A stretch of DNA of 64,000 nt from Pyrinomonadaceae bacterium (GCA_019694355.1 JAIBCB010000002.1:682001-746000); one strand, 5' to 3'. Shown: positions 15,944-25,930, numbered from the stretch's first letter. Program-made: numbers and translations. Notes: generated by a model from the letters alone, not told the origin.

Positions 15944-17329
15944 ATGTCAGCACCAAATATCGAAACGATCGTCTCACTCTCTAAACGACGCGGTTTTGTG
16001 TATCCGGCGTCGGATATTTACGGCGGATTAGGAAGCTCGTGGGATTACGGCCCGCTTGGGGTCGAGCTTGCGAACAATATCAAGAAGAGCTGGTGGAACT
16101 GGTCAGTTTACGAGCGTGATGACATCGAGGGCTTGGACTCGTCCATCATCCTCAATCGCAACGTCTGGAAATATTCCGGCCACGAAACGACGTTCTCGGA
16201 TCCGCTTGTCGATTGCCGCGACTGTAAGGCACGCCTTCGGCAGGACAAGCTCGATCAGGACGCGAGCGGCAAGTTCATTTGCTCGAACTGCGGCTCGACG
16301 AACCTAACAGAACCGCGTCCGTTCAACCTTATGTTTCGAACGACGATCGGTGCCGTTTCGGCTGATGACGATCCGTCCGCGCTTGCTTATCTTCGTCCGG
16401 AAACGGCTCAGGGAATTTTCATCAACTTCAAGAACGTGCTCGATACATCGCGGCGAAAGCTGCCTTTCGGTATCGCCCAGATAGGCAAGGCGTTCAGGAA
16501 TGAGGTCACGCCGGGAAACTTCATTTTCCGTACGCGTGAATTCGAGCAGATGGAGATCGAGTATTTCGTGCGGCCGGAAGAGGTACAGCAGCTGCATCAG
16601 GAATGGCTTGATGCGTATGTCGCCTGGATCAAAGCACTTGGTATCTCCGAAGAGAATCTAAAACTTTACGAACAATCGGCTCAAGAGCTTGCACATTATT
16701 CCGAGCGTACGGTTGATATCTTGTATCGATATTTTCCCGAACGGAGCGACGAGGAAAAGCAATGGGACGAGCTTATGGGCATTGCAAACCGTACGGATTA
16801 TGACCTGCGTGTGCACTCAAAGAAACCCGAGGACGCGGAAGGCAAACGCATCAATCCGGATTCGACCGAAGACCTCTCGTATTTTGATCCGCAGACGAAC
16901 GAGCGTTTTTATCCTTACATCATCGAACCTTCGATCGGCGTCAATCGGACGCTGCTCGCGATAATGATGGATGCTTATTCGGAGAGAACGACCGATAAGG
17001 GCGAGACCCGCGTCATTCTAAAACTCACGCCGGAAATGGCTCCAATAAAGGCTGCGGTCCTGCCGCTTGCAAAGAACAAGCCCGAGATCGTCGAGATGGC
17101 AAAGCGGGTCAAGAAAGACCTGCAGCCTTCGATGCGTGCGGTCTATGACGATACCGGCGGTATCGGCAAGCTCTACGCGAGGCAGGATGAGATCGGAACG
17201 CCGTTCTGCGTAACCGTTGACCACGAATCGCTCGAAGATAACGCCGTAACCGTCCGTCACCGCGACACCTGGGAACAGGAACGCGTCAGTACCGATCAGT
17301 TGAGGACTTATCTGACCGACCGCTTATAA
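15944..17329 (+). CDS. glyS: Glycyl-tRNA synthetase, single-chain alpha2 type
   Basis: GlyRS charges tRNA-Gly. The 461-residue product is the class II single-chain (eukaryote/Gram-positive-like) enzyme rather than the alpha/beta GlyQ-GlyS form. Seen are GFVYPASDIYGGLGSSWDYGPLG at the start, the LNRNVWKYSGH motif, a zinc-ribbon insertion (CRDC ... CSNCGS), YLRPETAQGIF of motif 2, FRTREFEQMEIEYF, and IEPSIGVNRTLLAIM of motif 3, followed by the anticodon-binding domain. It faces an FMN reductase convergently with a 23-base gap. Confidence 0.96.
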   Translation: MSAPNIETIVSLSKRRGFVYPASDIYGGLGSSWDYGPLGVELANNIKKSWWNWSVYERDDIEGLDSSIILNRNVWKYSGHETTFSDPLVDCRDCKARLRQDKLDQDASGKFICSNCGSTNLTEPRPFNLMFRTTIGAVSADDDPSALAYLRPETAQGIFINFKNVLDTSRRKLPFGIAQIGKAFRNEVTPGNFIFRTREFEQMEIEYFVRPEEVQQLHQEWLDAYVAWIKALGISEENLKLYEQSAQELAHYSERTVDILYRYFPERSDEEKQWDELMGIANRTDYDLRVHSKKPEDAEGKRINPDSTEDLSYFDPQTNERFYPYIIEPSIGVNRTLLAIMMDAYSERTTDKGETRVILKLTPEMAPIKAAVLPLAKNKPEIVEMAKRVKKDLQPSMRAVYDDTGGIGKLYARQDEIGTPFCVTVDHESLEDNAVTVRHRDTWEQERVSTDQLRTYLTDRL

Positions 17330-17352
17330 GACCTGCGGTCAGCCGTCGAACG

Positions 17353-17916
17353 TCATTGGCGCATTGGCTTTAAGGCTTCGGCCCACCGTAAGAGCTCATC
17401 GAGCAGCGTTTTGGCCGAAGAATCGATCGATTTGTTAGAAGAGAACTCGCCCGAGTTCTCTTCAATATTGCTGTTTACGAAAGGCACCGCGACGCCTTCG
17501 GGAAGCGGCATCATTTTGAGCGTTGTAACCTGCAGCCGAGCGGCCTGCGCACCGCGAAGTCCCGCCGAGAGCCCGCCATAGCTGACAAAGCCGCATGGCT
17601 TATAGTTCCATTCGTTATAAACAAAATCCAGAGCGTTGACCAGGGCCGGAGTCGGACTGTAGTTGTATTCAGGTGCAACGAAGACGAACGCATCGGCCGC
17701 GGCAACACTCGCACTCCAACGCTTCGTGTGTTCGTGTTCGTATTGCACCATCCGCGGATGGATCGGCTCATCATACACGGGCAATTTGAAGTCCGCGAGA
17801 TCCACCAACTCGACATCGAACCCGCCATGTTCGACCGCAAATGCATAGAACCAACGCGCAACCGAAGGCCCGACGCGTCCCGGGCGTGTGCTGCAAATAA
17901 TTACATTCAGTTTCAT
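17353..17916 (-). CDS. NADPH-dependent FMN reductase family protein
   Basis: This 187-residue flavodoxin-like protein carries the phosphate-binding loop CSTRPGRVGPSVARW (residues 8-22), the PEYNYSP motif (about 101-107) and FVSYGGLSAGLRGAQAARL of the NAD(P)H-dependent FMN/quinone reductase family (SsuE/chromate reductase-like). It probably transfers electrons from NAD(P)H to FMN or quinones in the cytosol. It lies 44 bases after the catalase gene on the same strand, suggesting a shared oxidative-stress transcript. The exact substrate cannot be told from sequence. Confidence 0.88.
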   Translation of the reverse strand: MKLNVIICSTRPGRVGPSVARWFYAFAVEHGGFDVELVDLADFKLPVYDEPIHPRMVQYEHEHTKRWSASVAAADAFVFVAPEYNYSPTPALVNALDFVYNEWNYKPCGFVSYGGLSAGLRGAQAARLQVTTLKMMPLPEGVAVPFVNSNIEENSGEFSSNKSIDSSAKTLLDELLRWAEALKPMRQ

Positions 17917-17960
17917 TTTGTATTCCTAATCTTGTCAGACGAAAGCCCTCGCTTTTTTCC

Positions 17961-19418
17961 TTAACCGGCGATCTCGTTCACCGATATCCCAAGGATCTTA
18001 GCGATCCCTTCGCCATATGCCGGATCTGCTTTGTAGCAGTTCCGAAGGTGTCGGACTTGTACTTCTTTCGTAACGCCGCCAATATTTGCGGCAGTGTTCG
18101 CAAAAAGAATGTTTTGTTGCTCCGAAGACATCAATCTAAAAAGAGCTCCCGGCTGCGAGTAGTAATCGTCATCTTCGCGGTGATTCCAATGATCGGCCGC
18201 ACCTTCGATCGAAAGCGGCGGCTCGCGGAAATCCGGCTGTTCCACCCACTCATTTAGGCTGTTCGGTTCGTATCCCTTTGTTCCGCCAAAGTTGCCGTCA
18301 ACGCGCATCTGCCCGTCGCGATGATAATGGTGGGCCGGGCATCGCGGGGCATTCACGGGGATCTGATAATGATTTACACCTAACCGATATCGCTGAGCGT
18401 CGCCATAAGAGAAAAGCCTTGCTTGAAGCATCTTGTCCGGCGAGAATCCAATACCGGGAACGATACTCGCAGGATTGAAAGCGGATTGTTCGACCTCCGC
18501 AAAGAAGTTTTCAGGATTGCGGTTCAGTTCCATTACGCCAACCTCAATCAGCGGATAATCCCCGTGCGGCCAAACCTTTGTAAGATCGAACGGATTGTAT
18601 GGAACCTGTGAAGCCTCCTTCTCCGGCATCATCTGAACCATGAGTGTCCATTTCGGAAAGTCCGCGTTCTCGATCGCGTCGTAAAGGTCCTTCTGATGGC
18701 TTTCGCGGTCCTTGCCGATAATAGTTTCTGCTTCCTGATCGCTTAGGTTCTTGATGCCTTGCTGGCATCTGAAATGGAATTTTACCCAATGGCGCTCGTT
18801 GTTCGAGTTAATAAGGCTGAAAGTGTGCGACCCGAACCCGTGCATCGTGCGATAGCTTGCCGGGATGCCGCGTTCGGACATTACGATCGTGACCTGGTGA
18901 AGGGCTTCGGGCAGCGAACTCCAAAAATCCCAATTGTTTTGCGCCGACCGCATGTTAGTGCGAGGGTCGCGCTTTACCGCGTGATTGAGATCAGGAAACT
19001 TAAGCGGATCGCGCAAAAAGAAGACGGGAGTGTTGTTTCCGACCAAATCCCAGTTGCCTTCTTCGGTGTAGAACTTAAGAGCAAAGCCGCGAATATCCCG
19101 CTCGGCATCGGCCGCTCCGCGTTCGCCTGCTACTGTGGTAAAGCGTGCGAACATATCGGTCTTTTTACCGATCTCGCTAAAGATCTTTGCGCGAGTGTAT
19201 TTCGTGATATCGCCTGTAACTGTGAAGGTGCCATAGGCTCCGCTCCCTTTCGCGTGCATACGGCGTTCAGGGATCACCTCTCGATCGAAGTGTGCAAGCT
19301 TCTCAAGAAACCAGACATCCTGCATCAGCATCGGGCCGCGAGGCCCCGCGGTCACTACATTCTGGTTATCAACTACAGGGCAGCCAAAGGCAGTCGTGAG
19401 TTTCGACTTGTCGGACAT
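17961..19418 (-). CDS. katA: Catalase (monofunctional haem catalase)
   Basis: Catalase dismutates hydrogen peroxide. The 485-residue product fits the small-subunit group. The distal His is H55 in [14 protein letters not shown], the distal Asn lies in [14 protein letters not shown], and the proximal haem Tyr is in [14 protein letters not shown]. The ATG at 19418 ([12 protein letters not shown]) has GGGGAGG 8 bases upstream and is preferred over a start 19 codons earlier. The gene lies between an APC permease upstream and an FMN reductase downstream, all on the minus strand. Confidence 0.97.
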   Translation of the reverse strand: MSDKSKLTTAFGCPVVDNQNVVTAGPRGPMLMQDVWFLEKLAHFDREVIPERRMHAKGSGAYGTFTVTGDITKYTRAKIFSEIGKKTDMFARFTTVAGERGAADAERDIRGFALKFYTEEGNWDLVGNNTPVFFLRDPLKFPDLNHAVKRDPRTNMRSAQNNWDFWSSLPEALHQVTIVMSERGIPASYRTMHGFGSHTFSLINSNNERHWVKFHFRCQQGIKNLSDQEAETIIGKDRESHQKDLYDAIENADFPKWTLMVQMMPEKEASQVPYNPFDLTKVWPHGDYPLIEVGVMELNRNPENFFAEVEQSAFNPASIVPGIGFSPDKMLQARLFSYGDAQRYRLGVNHYQIPVNAPRCPAHHYHRDGQMRVDGNFGGTKGYEPNSLNEWVEQPDFREPPLSIEGAADHWNHREDDDYYSQPGALFRLMSSEQQNILFANTAANIGGVTKEVQVRHLRNCYKADPAYGEGIAKILGISVNEIAG

Positions 19419-19520
19419 GATCAATTTTCCTCCCCTATAATCCTGACGATACGCGCCCCTATGAGCGCGTGTCAATCGAGAGGGATCGGAGTCAACGATC
19501 GGTCATTCACGATGCGAGAA

Positions 19521-21452
19521 TTAGCCGCCGACGTGGACGCTTGGGCGGAGTTCGGGATCGGGTTCGGCTTGACGCAGGATCTCGCGTGTCACCGGTGCGG
19601 TGTCGCCCTCGCCGAAGAGAATATAGCGAATGAGATATTGGATCGGGTTTCCTTCGCTCCACCCGAAGTAAACGTGCGGAATCTTGCCCGTTCGGTCACG
19701 CAGATTCAAAAGCAATGCGGCGATCGCATTCGGCACTGCAGGAGCGTGCGTACGCAAGATCCTGTAACCTGCGATATCGACACCGGTGATGTGGAGTTCG
19801 CCCGTAAATTCAGACGCGTCTCCGATCTCGATCTCATAGAAAAGTATCTGATCGCCTGCCGGAATGTGGTTGTCGGTACGCTTTTCGTGCTCCTTGAAGC
19901 GGTATTCGACAACGTCGCCATCTTCGCGTCGATTTGTGACGATGCGGATCTCTTCATCCGCCAGATCTTCAATGAACGACAGCGCCGTGTGGTCAAATTC
20001 GATCTTCTCGATACGTATCTCTGTCGTTCGCAAAGCACGCGACACGAATGAGGCGGCAACGATCGCAAGGATGAACAATATCGAGATCTTGAGGCCATCC
20101 GGGCGCTCGATCATATTTGTGATCGTAGTGTAGGTAAAGATGATGGCGATGATCAGAAAAAGCCATTTTACGCCCTGTTTCCTGACCCAGGCGGAGATGG
20201 TCACGGCAACTGCGGCAGATGTGATCAGCACCAAAAGGCCGGTCGCATAAGCTCCGCCCTGAGCCTCGACGTCCGCCTCAAAAATATAAGTGATCGCAAA
20301 GCAGATGAGGGTGATTATTATCACGAGCGGCCGCATCGCACGTGCCCAATTCGGCGCCATTCCGTAACGCGGCAGATAACGCGGCACGATCGCCAGCAAA
20401 CCCGCCAACGCCGATCCGCCTGCGAACCACAAGATGAATATCGTCGAAAGGTCGTATGCCGTGCCGAAGCCGTCGCCAAGATACTTATGTGCAATGAAGG
20501 CCAATGCACGGCCTTGAGCCTTACCGTCCGGCCCGAACTCGGCGGCCGGGATCAGGATCGTCGTAATGAGACTGCTGCACATCAAGAAGAAACTCATTAT
20601 CAACGCGGCGGTCAACAGGAGTTTCCGCGTTTTTTCGATCCGCCGCGGAGTGTTGATGTGCGGCATTACCGCGACCGCTGTCTCAAAACCGGAGAGGCCG
20701 AGTGCGAGTTTCGGGAACACGATGAGCGACATTCCGATAACGAGGAAAATACTCCGTGCGTCTCCGGTGTCGGGATAATGAAATACTGCGGTCTTCCACG
20801 CCAAAATGAGATCCGGATGCCCGAAGACCTCGACCAACCCTATCACAACAACTACAAGGTTGAGCAAAAGGTAGGTGGCAACCAGAACCACGGCAACACC
20901 GATCGCTTCCTTGAACCCTTTTAGAAACAGCAGGCCGAGCACCGTGATGAGAGCTGTCGTAATGATGATCGGGTGGTCAAAACCTCCCGTATAATGCTCA
21001 AAGATCGGGTTATGGATAATGTGCGTCGCTGCGTCGGCGGAAGAAAGAGTGATCGTGATGATGAAATCCGTCGCAGCGAATCCGAGCAAGGCAAGCACGA
21101 AGAGTTTGCTCTTCCAACGTGAGAGCAATGCTTCGAGCATCGCTATCGAACCTTCACCATGCGGGCTTTCGGCCGCTACGCGGCGATAGATCGGAAATGC
21201 GCCGAGCAGCGTCAAGATTATGAGGAATAACGTTGCGATCGGAGACAGGAAGCCGGCCGCGACAAAGGCGATGCTGGGCTGATATCCCAGAGTGGAGAAG
21301 TAATCCAGGCCGGTAAGGCACATCACTTTCCACCAAGGGTGAGTGTCTTCTTCGTGTCCGCCTTCGGCTTCACCGGAGCCGCTGCTTCGCGGGGCTCCCT
21401 GCATTAGCCACTCTTTAAAGCTGAATTTTCCCGGCTTTGGTTCTGTTGGCAT
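19521..21452 (-). CDS. APC-superfamily permease with cytosolic C-terminal domain
   Basis: The 643-residue protein has a polar N-terminus, about twelve hydrophobic helices (roughly residues 40-470) and a soluble C-terminal domain (about 475-640). The first helix region [23 protein letters not shown] and the internal [23 protein letters not shown] match the amino acid-polyamine-organocation fold. Substrate is unknown; amino acids or potassium (KimA has a comparable layout) are possible. It is transcribed away from cca and its mRNA has a folded leader of about 100 bases. Confidence 0.8.
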   Translation of the reverse strand: MPTEPKPGKFSFKEWLMQGAPRSSGSGEAEGGHEEDTHPWWKVMCLTGLDYFSTLGYQPSIAFVAAGFLSPIATLFLIILTLLGAFPIYRRVAAESPHGEGSIAMLEALLSRWKSKLFVLALLGFAATDFIITITLSSADAATHIIHNPIFEHYTGGFDHPIIITTALITVLGLLFLKGFKEAIGVAVVLVATYLLLNLVVVVIGLVEVFGHPDLILAWKTAVFHYPDTGDARSIFLVIGMSLIVFPKLALGLSGFETAVAVMPHINTPRRIEKTRKLLLTAALIMSFFLMCSSLITTILIPAAEFGPDGKAQGRALAFIAHKYLGDGFGTAYDLSTIFILWFAGGSALAGLLAIVPRYLPRYGMAPNWARAMRPLVIIITLICFAITYIFEADVEAQGGAYATGLLVLITSAAVAVTISAWVRKQGVKWLFLIIAIIFTYTTITNMIERPDGLKISILFILAIVAASFVSRALRTTEIRIEKIEFDHTALSFIEDLADEEIRIVTNRREDGDVVEYRFKEHEKRTDNHIPAGDQILFYEIEIGDASEFTGELHITGVDIAGYRILRTHAPAVPNAIAALLLNLRDRTGKIPHVYFGWSEGNPIQYLIRYILFGEGDTAPVTREILRQAEPDPELRPSVHVGG

Positions 21453-21550
21453 AGAAACGGCGTCCTAAACGCCATAAGGCACAGATCCAAGCCAGCGAAC
21501 GGCGGATACGTGCCTTGCCGCCTTTCCCAAATTGCGGGGAAAGACCACTC
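21453..21550 (-). promoter_or_regulatory. Structured 5' leader of the APC permease gene
   Basis: On the minus strand the leader contains, in order: CTTTCCC/GGGAAAG around an eight-base loop; a long nested hairpin with AAGGCAC/GTGCCTT, ATCC/GGAT and GCC/GGC pairs; and GGCGT-TTAGG-ACGCC directly before the ATG, whose loop holds the only Shine-Dalgarno-like bases (AGGA). An alternative GGCGG/CCGCC pairing conflicts with the long hairpin. This looks like a switchable leader. I could not match it to the ydaO (c-di-AMP), guanidine or other known classes. Confidence 0.55.
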
Positions 21551-21555
21551 AAGAT

Positions 21556-21584
21556 AGTGTATTTACTTTAATTGGATTCGTAAA
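21556..21584 (-). promoter_or_regulatory. Promoter of the APC permease gene
   Basis: On the minus strand, TTTACG (21584-21579) and TACACT (21561-21556) are 17 bases apart. Transcription would start near 21549, exactly where the folded leader begins. Confidence 0.55.
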
Positions 21585-21645
21585 GCGCCCGAAGGCGGCG
21601 ATGCCGTATCGCCAAAGGTTGTAGTGTAGTAATTTATTTACAGAG

Positions 21646-23058
21646 ATGTTGACGCCAAAGATAGTCGAACTTGCGGAGAGGATGCGCGATGCGGGCGGCC
21701 AAGCGATGCTTGTCGGTGGATGCGTGCGCGACGAATTGATGGGGATCCAGGCGAAGGACTGGGATCTTGAGGTTTACGGCGTTCAGCCTGATGAACTGAG
21801 GGCGATCCTCGAAGATGCCTCCGACGAGATGCCATTGAACGTTGTCGGTGCGGCGTTCTCCGTTTACAAGATCGGGCATCACATCGATGTTTCGATCCCG
21901 CGGCGTGAAAGGAAGGCGGGACGCGGACATCGGGGTTTCGTGATAGAAGGCGATCCTGATATGTCCTACAAAGAAGCCTGTTCGCGTAGGGATTTTACCG
22001 TGAACGCGATCCTAAAAGATCCGCTAACAGGCGAGATCGTAGATTCGTTCAACGGACAGGCCGACATCGAAGCCAAGATGCTGCGGCATGTCTCAGATGA
22101 GACGTTCGGCGAAGATTCGCTGCGTGTCCTGCGGGCGGCGCAATTCGCGGCAAGGCTGAAATTCGACATCGACCCGAAGACGGTCGAGCTATGCAAGGAG
22201 ATCGACCTTTCTGACCTGCCAAAGGAAAGGATCTGGGGCGAGCTTGAGAAAATTTTGCTCCTTGCGGAAGAGCCTTCGACGGGCCTTAAATGGCTTTATG
22301 AGTTCGGAGCGACCGCTAAAGTGCTTCCCGAGCTCGAGACGCTTGTTGGGGTGCCGCAAGAGCCGGGATGGCATCCTGAGGGCGACGTCGATGTTCATAC
22401 GATGATGGTCGCGGACGAAGCCAGAAAGTTGATCGACGAGCTGCCCTACGAGAAGAAAGTGACGGTAATGCTGGCCGCGTTGGCCCACGATCTTGGCAAG
22501 CCGCCAACAACAAAGTTCTTTGACGGCCGTTGGCGTTCGCACTCGCACGACGAGGCCGGCGTTGAACCGACGATCTCATTTCTCGACCGCCTCGGCATTT
22601 ATACGATCAACGGTTTTGACGTTCGGGAACAGGTGATCCAGCTTGTGCGCTACCACCTGAAGCCTGGCGAATTTTACAAGGCGAACTCAAAACAGCCGAT
22701 CGGCGACGGAGCATTTAGACGCCTTGCAAGAAAGGTCGAGCCCGACCTGCTTTATCGCGTTGCCAAGGCCGACTCGCTCGGGCGTTATCCGGACGGAGAT
22801 CGCACGAAAATGATCTTTGGTTCGGAGGCTCAGGAATGGTTCATCGAGCGCGTGCGGGATTTGAATATTGAGCAAAAGCCGCCGGAGCCGATACTTCTCG
22901 GTCGCCATCTGATCGGGCTCGGCCTGGAACCTTCGCGACAGTTCAAGACGATCCTTGATGCGGTTTATGAAATGCAGCTGGATGGAAAGGTCTGCGACCT
23001 TGATGAAGCGGTCGCCGAGGCGAGGGAGATTCTTATTGGCAATGCTCGAAAGGTGTGA
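21646..23058 (+). CDS. cca: CCA tRNA nucleotidyltransferase with HD domain
   Basis: This enzyme adds or repairs the 3' CCA of tRNAs; poly(A) polymerase is the alternative within the family. The 470-residue product has the nucleotidyltransferase signature (MLVGGCVRDELMG, then the carboxylates of DWDLEVYG), the RRDFTVNAIL motif and the R-rich LRVLRAAQFAARL. A C-terminal HD phosphohydrolase domain is present (HTMMVADEA, AALAHDLGKP). The architecture matches HD-containing CCA-adding enzymes. It is divergent from the APC permease, with 193 bases between them. Confidence 0.9.
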   Translation: MLTPKIVELAERMRDAGGQAMLVGGCVRDELMGIQAKDWDLEVYGVQPDELRAILEDASDEMPLNVVGAAFSVYKIGHHIDVSIPRRERKAGRGHRGFVIEGDPDMSYKEACSRRDFTVNAILKDPLTGEIVDSFNGQADIEAKMLRHVSDETFGEDSLRVLRAAQFAARLKFDIDPKTVELCKEIDLSDLPKERIWGELEKILLLAEEPSTGLKWLYEFGATAKVLPELETLVGVPQEPGWHPEGDVDVHTMMVADEARKLIDELPYEKKVTVMLAALAHDLGKPPTTKFFDGRWRSHSHDEAGVEPTISFLDRLGIYTINGFDVREQVIQLVRYHLKPGEFYKANSKQPIGDGAFRRLARKVEPDLLYRVAKADSLGRYPDGDRTKMIFGSEAQEWFIERVRDLNIEQKPPEPILLGRHLIGLGLEPSRQFKTILDAVYEMQLDGKVCDLDEAVAEAREILIGNARKV

Positions 23059-23068
23059 GGTTTTGACG

Positions 23069-23635
23069 ATGGGAAGAATGAAATCGATATGGTTTTGTCT
23101 TGGATTGACCTGGTGTTTGCTGCTTGCAAACGTCGTAGTTGCCAATGGCCAGCAAACGGCTGGTAAGTCTAAGTCGTTGGTGCTTGAGGTCACAAGGAAT
23201 GGGCACGGGAATATTTTCCCTTTGCGGACACAGTTATATTTCCGACTTTATGGCAGCGGACGGATAGAATATGAAACACCCTCGCCATTCGACCCGGAAG
23301 CAAGTAAGCCAAACTGGGACTTTATTTTAAAGACTTGCTACCTGAGTAAAGAAAAGGCAGAAGAGTTACTTGAACTGGCACGGAAGATCGATGTAGGAAA
23401 TCTGAATTCCTTTTACCCGCCCGTTGGGGAAGCGCTCGATGCCTGGATGGTAACGACAGTTCGATTTACCACCTCAAAAGGCCCGAAAGAGATCACACTG
23501 CACAATATTCGCCTTAACAATAAGAAGACCGAGGAAGCTTATCCTCCTTATCTACTCAAGCTTCTCAGACTTATAGAAGAGTTAAGGCCAAGAACGGACG
23601 AAGAGAGGATCTATAAATGGGACACGTTGTATTGA
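23069..23635 (+). CDS. Exported protein of unknown function
   Basis: The 188-residue product begins MGRMKSIWFCLGL and has a signal peptide of about 29 residues ending VVVANGQQ. The mature part includes YFRLYGSGRIEYETPSPF and LEVTRNGHGNIFP, and is rich in charged helices (KEKAEELLELARKI). No family was recognised. It follows cca by 10 bases with AGGTGTGAGG as ribosome-binding site, so it is probably co-transcribed. An in-frame start further upstream (22955) lies inside cca and lacks the signal peptide position, so it was rejected. Confidence 0.65.
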   Translation: MGRMKSIWFCLGLTWCLLLANVVVANGQQTAGKSKSLVLEVTRNGHGNIFPLRTQLYFRLYGSGRIEYETPSPFDPEASKPNWDFILKTCYLSKEKAEELLELARKIDVGNLNSFYPPVGEALDAWMVTTVRFTTSKGPKEITLHNIRLNNKKTEEAYPPYLLKLLRLIEELRPRTDEERIYKWDTLY

Positions 23636-23664
23636 AGTACTGCACATTTTCCTACGAGAAATGC

Positions 23665-23707
23665 TTGCAATATTCTGATACGCGATGTATCGTCTTTGTA
23701 GATACAT
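23665..23707 (+). promoter_or_regulatory. mazEF promoter with repeated operator half-sites
   Basis: TTGCAA (23665-23670) and TATCGT (23688-23693) are 17 bases apart. Three GATAC/GTATC half-sites overlap this region: GATAC at 23677, GTATC ending 23691 and GATACAT at 23701-23707, giving ATGTATC/GATACAT as a 7-bp dyad. MazE-family antitoxins bind such palindromes to repress their own operon, so this is the likely operator. Confidence 0.6.
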
Positions 23708-23721
23708 TGGGGGTGTGAAGT

Positions 23722-23961
23722 ATGAAGGTTCAGATACAAAAATGGGGCAACAGTTTGGCACTTCGGATTCCGAAATCTTTTGCGATCGAATCGAACATCG
23801 CCCAAGGCTCGACGGTCGAAGTTTCGATCGAGAAGGGCAAGATCGTGGTCTTTCCGGTTGAACCGAAATTGACCCTCGACGATCTGCTCGCCAAGATCAC
23901 GCCGGAAACCTTGCACGGTGAGATCGATATGGGCCCGAGTGTGGGCAAGGAGATCTGGTAA
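23722..23961 (+). CDS. mazE: MazE-type antitoxin (AbrB fold)
   Basis: The 79-residue product has the swapped-hairpin AbrB/MazE DNA-binding N-terminus (MKVQIQKWGNSLALRIPKSF) and a short acidic C-terminus (TPETLHGEIDMGPSVGKEIW) of the type that covers the MazF active site. It is expected to neutralise MazF and to repress the operon. Its stop TAA is followed directly by the mazF ATG. Confidence 0.92.
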   Translation: MKVQIQKWGNSLALRIPKSFAIESNIAQGSTVEVSIEKGKIVVFPVEPKLTLDDLLAKITPETLHGEIDMGPSVGKEIW

Positions 23962-24291
23962 ATGGCATATGTGCCGGATCGCGGCGATGTTGTGTGGTTG
24001 AGTTTTGATCCCCAGGCGGGACATGAGCAAGCGGGTCGCCGACCGGCTCTTGTCCTATCCCCAATGGCCTACAACGATAAGACGGGACTATGTTTAGTTT
24101 GTCCGATCACGAGTAGGATCAAAGGCTATCCGTTCGAGATCTCGATACCGAAGAATGCGAAGGTGACGGGAGTTGTGCTGGCGGACCAAGTGAAAAGTTT
24201 AGATTGGCAAGTTCGCAAGGCTGAACTCATCGAGCGATCTAGAGAAAGTGTGGTAGAAGAGACTCTCGAAAAGGTAAGAATCCTTTTGTAG
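23962..24291 (+). CDS. mazF: MazF-family endoribonuclease toxin
   Basis: MazF/PemK toxins cleave mRNA at short motifs. The 109-residue product shows PDRGDVVWLSFDPQAGHEQAGRRPALVLSP, with the catalytic-site Arg of the GRRPALV motif, CPITSRIKGYPFEI (active-site Thr/Ser strand) and VLADQVKSLDW, all typical. Length is normal and the frame intact. It is translationally coupled to mazE. Confidence 0.93.
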   Translation: MAYVPDRGDVVWLSFDPQAGHEQAGRRPALVLSPMAYNDKTGLCLVCPITSRIKGYPFEISIPKNAKVTGVVLADQVKSLDWQVRKAELIERSRESVVEETLEKVRILL

Positions 24292-24328
24292 GGTAGCCGG
24301 GAATGGGTTCTCGAAAGAGTGTTCGGCG

Positions 24329-25768
24329 TTAAAATTCGGTGTCGCTCGTTGCGCGTTCACGGCGTGCGACGCCAGAAGCGTACGCAGCATCTTCGACACG
24401 GGCCGCAACCGCCTCACCGACGCGTCGATCAAAGACCGACGGAATGATGTAGTCCGGATGAAGCTCTTCGGGAGCGATAATATCCGCGATCGCGTTCGCT
24501 GCCGCGAGTTTCATAGCTTCGTTGATCCGCGATGCACGGCAATTCAACGCACCTCGGAAAATTCCGGGGAAGCAGAGGACGTTGTTGATCTGATTCGGAT
24601 AGTCAGAACGGCCCGTCGCCATCACGGCGGCATGGCCGACGGCGTCTTCGGGCATGATCTCCGGGACCGGATTCGCCATTGCGAAGATGATCGGGTCCTT
24701 GGCCATATTTTTGAGGTCGTTCGTATCAATTACGCCCGGAGCGGATAGCCCAAAGAAGACATCTGCTCCTTTGATAACGTCGTGGATCGTACCTTCCTCG
24801 CGATCCGTGTTGGTGTTATTTGCATACCATTCCTTTACCCAATTCATATTCTCGGTGCGGCCTTTGAATATCGCACCGGTTTGATCACAGCCAACAATAT
24901 TCTTTACACCTGCGGCCATCACGATCTTTGAACAGGCAACGCCCGCCGCACCAACGCCATTGACAACGACCTTTACGTCCTCGATCTTTTTCCCGACTAT
25001 CTTGAGGGCATTTAGGAGTGCGGCAAGAACGACAACGGCCGTTCCGTGCTGATCATCGTGAAATACGGGAATATCGAGTTCTTCTTTTAGGCGATCTTCT
25101 ATCTCGAAGCAACGCGGCGCGGAAATGTCTTCGAGGTTGATGCCGCCGAAGGGAACCGCGATACGTTTTATCGTCTCGATGATCTCATACGGATCTTTGG
25201 TGTTAAGGCAGATGGGGAAAGCATCCACGCCGCCGAACTCCTTAAAGAGTTGGCACTTGCCTTCCATCACAGGCATTGCGGCCGCCGGCCCGATATCTCC
25301 AAGCCCAAGCACGGCAGTTCCGTCAGAGATCACCGCGACGGTATTCTTCTTGATCGTAAGATTGAACGCTTTTTCCGGGTCTTTGTGGATAGCCTCACAA
25401 ATTCTTGCAACACCCGGCGTGTATGCCATAGAAAGATCTGAGCGTGTTTTCAGCGGCATTTTCGACGCGATCTCGATCTTGCCGCCCAAATGCATCAGAA
25501 ACGTGCGGTCGGAGACGTTTACGACCTCGACGCCGTCAATGTGATCGAGCGAATTGATTATCTCTTCGTCATGCGTCTCGCTCGCGGCGTTAACGGTAAT
25601 ATCGCGTACCAAAAAGTCCTTGCCGACGCTAACGATATCGATGCCCTCGATATCGCCGCCCGCCTTGCCGATCGCAGTAGTGATCTCGCCGAGTTTTCCC
25701 GGAAGATTGTGTATTCGAACTCGAAGTGTGAGGCTGTAGCTTGCGTTGGGTGTTTGTGTATTGCTCAT
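24329..25768 (-). CDS. Malic enzyme with N-terminal ACT domain
   Basis: Malic enzyme decarboxylates malate to pyruvate with NAD(P). The 479-residue product has an ACT-type regulatory domain (residues about 10-85: LRVRIHNLPGKLGEITTAIGKAGGDI) joined to a compact bacterial malic enzyme. Catalytic motifs include SMAYTPGVARICEAI, SDGTAVLGLGDIGP, GGINLEDISAPRCFEIE, DDQHGTAVVVLAALLNALK and the Rossmann loop VVNGVGAAGVACSKI. The ATG at 25768 (MSNTQTPN) is preferred over an upstream start that would add 79 unrelated residues. Cofactor choice cannot be read reliably. Confidence 0.92.
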   Translation of the reverse strand: MSNTQTPNASYSLTLRVRIHNLPGKLGEITTAIGKAGGDIEGIDIVSVGKDFLVRDITVNAASETHDEEIINSLDHIDGVEVVNVSDRTFLMHLGGKIEIASKMPLKTRSDLSMAYTPGVARICEAIHKDPEKAFNLTIKKNTVAVISDGTAVLGLGDIGPAAAMPVMEGKCQLFKEFGGVDAFPICLNTKDPYEIIETIKRIAVPFGGINLEDISAPRCFEIEDRLKEELDIPVFHDDQHGTAVVVLAALLNALKIVGKKIEDVKVVVNGVGAAGVACSKIVMAAGVKNIVGCDQTGAIFKGRTENMNWVKEWYANNTNTDREEGTIHDVIKGADVFFGLSAPGVIDTNDLKNMAKDPIIFAMANPVPEIMPEDAVGHAAVMATGRSDYPNQINNVLCFPGIFRGALNCRASRINEAMKLAAANAIADIIAPEELHPDYIIPSVFDRRVGEAVAARVEDAAYASGVARRERATSDTEF

Positions 25769-25930
25769 TCCTTTGAAACTGACGCCCACAACGAAAAGGG
25801 CGTCCCTGCCGTATAAACGATAAACAAAAATTATGACGAAAAAGAAAGGGTGAAGCAAACGGTGCTCAACTTCTGCATCGACAGGAACCGCGTACAAGAT
25901 CGCCAAAACATCCGCCGATATTGCTCGTTT

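Noticed and set aside
21453-21550. ydaO/yuaA c-di-AMP riboswitch before the permease
   Set aside because: The two-fold pseudo-symmetric core and its conserved GGGGAACC/GGGTGAAT-type segments are not present.
22955-23068. Longer N-terminus for the exported protein after cca
   Set aside because: The extra 38 residues overlap cca in another frame and would bury the signal peptide.
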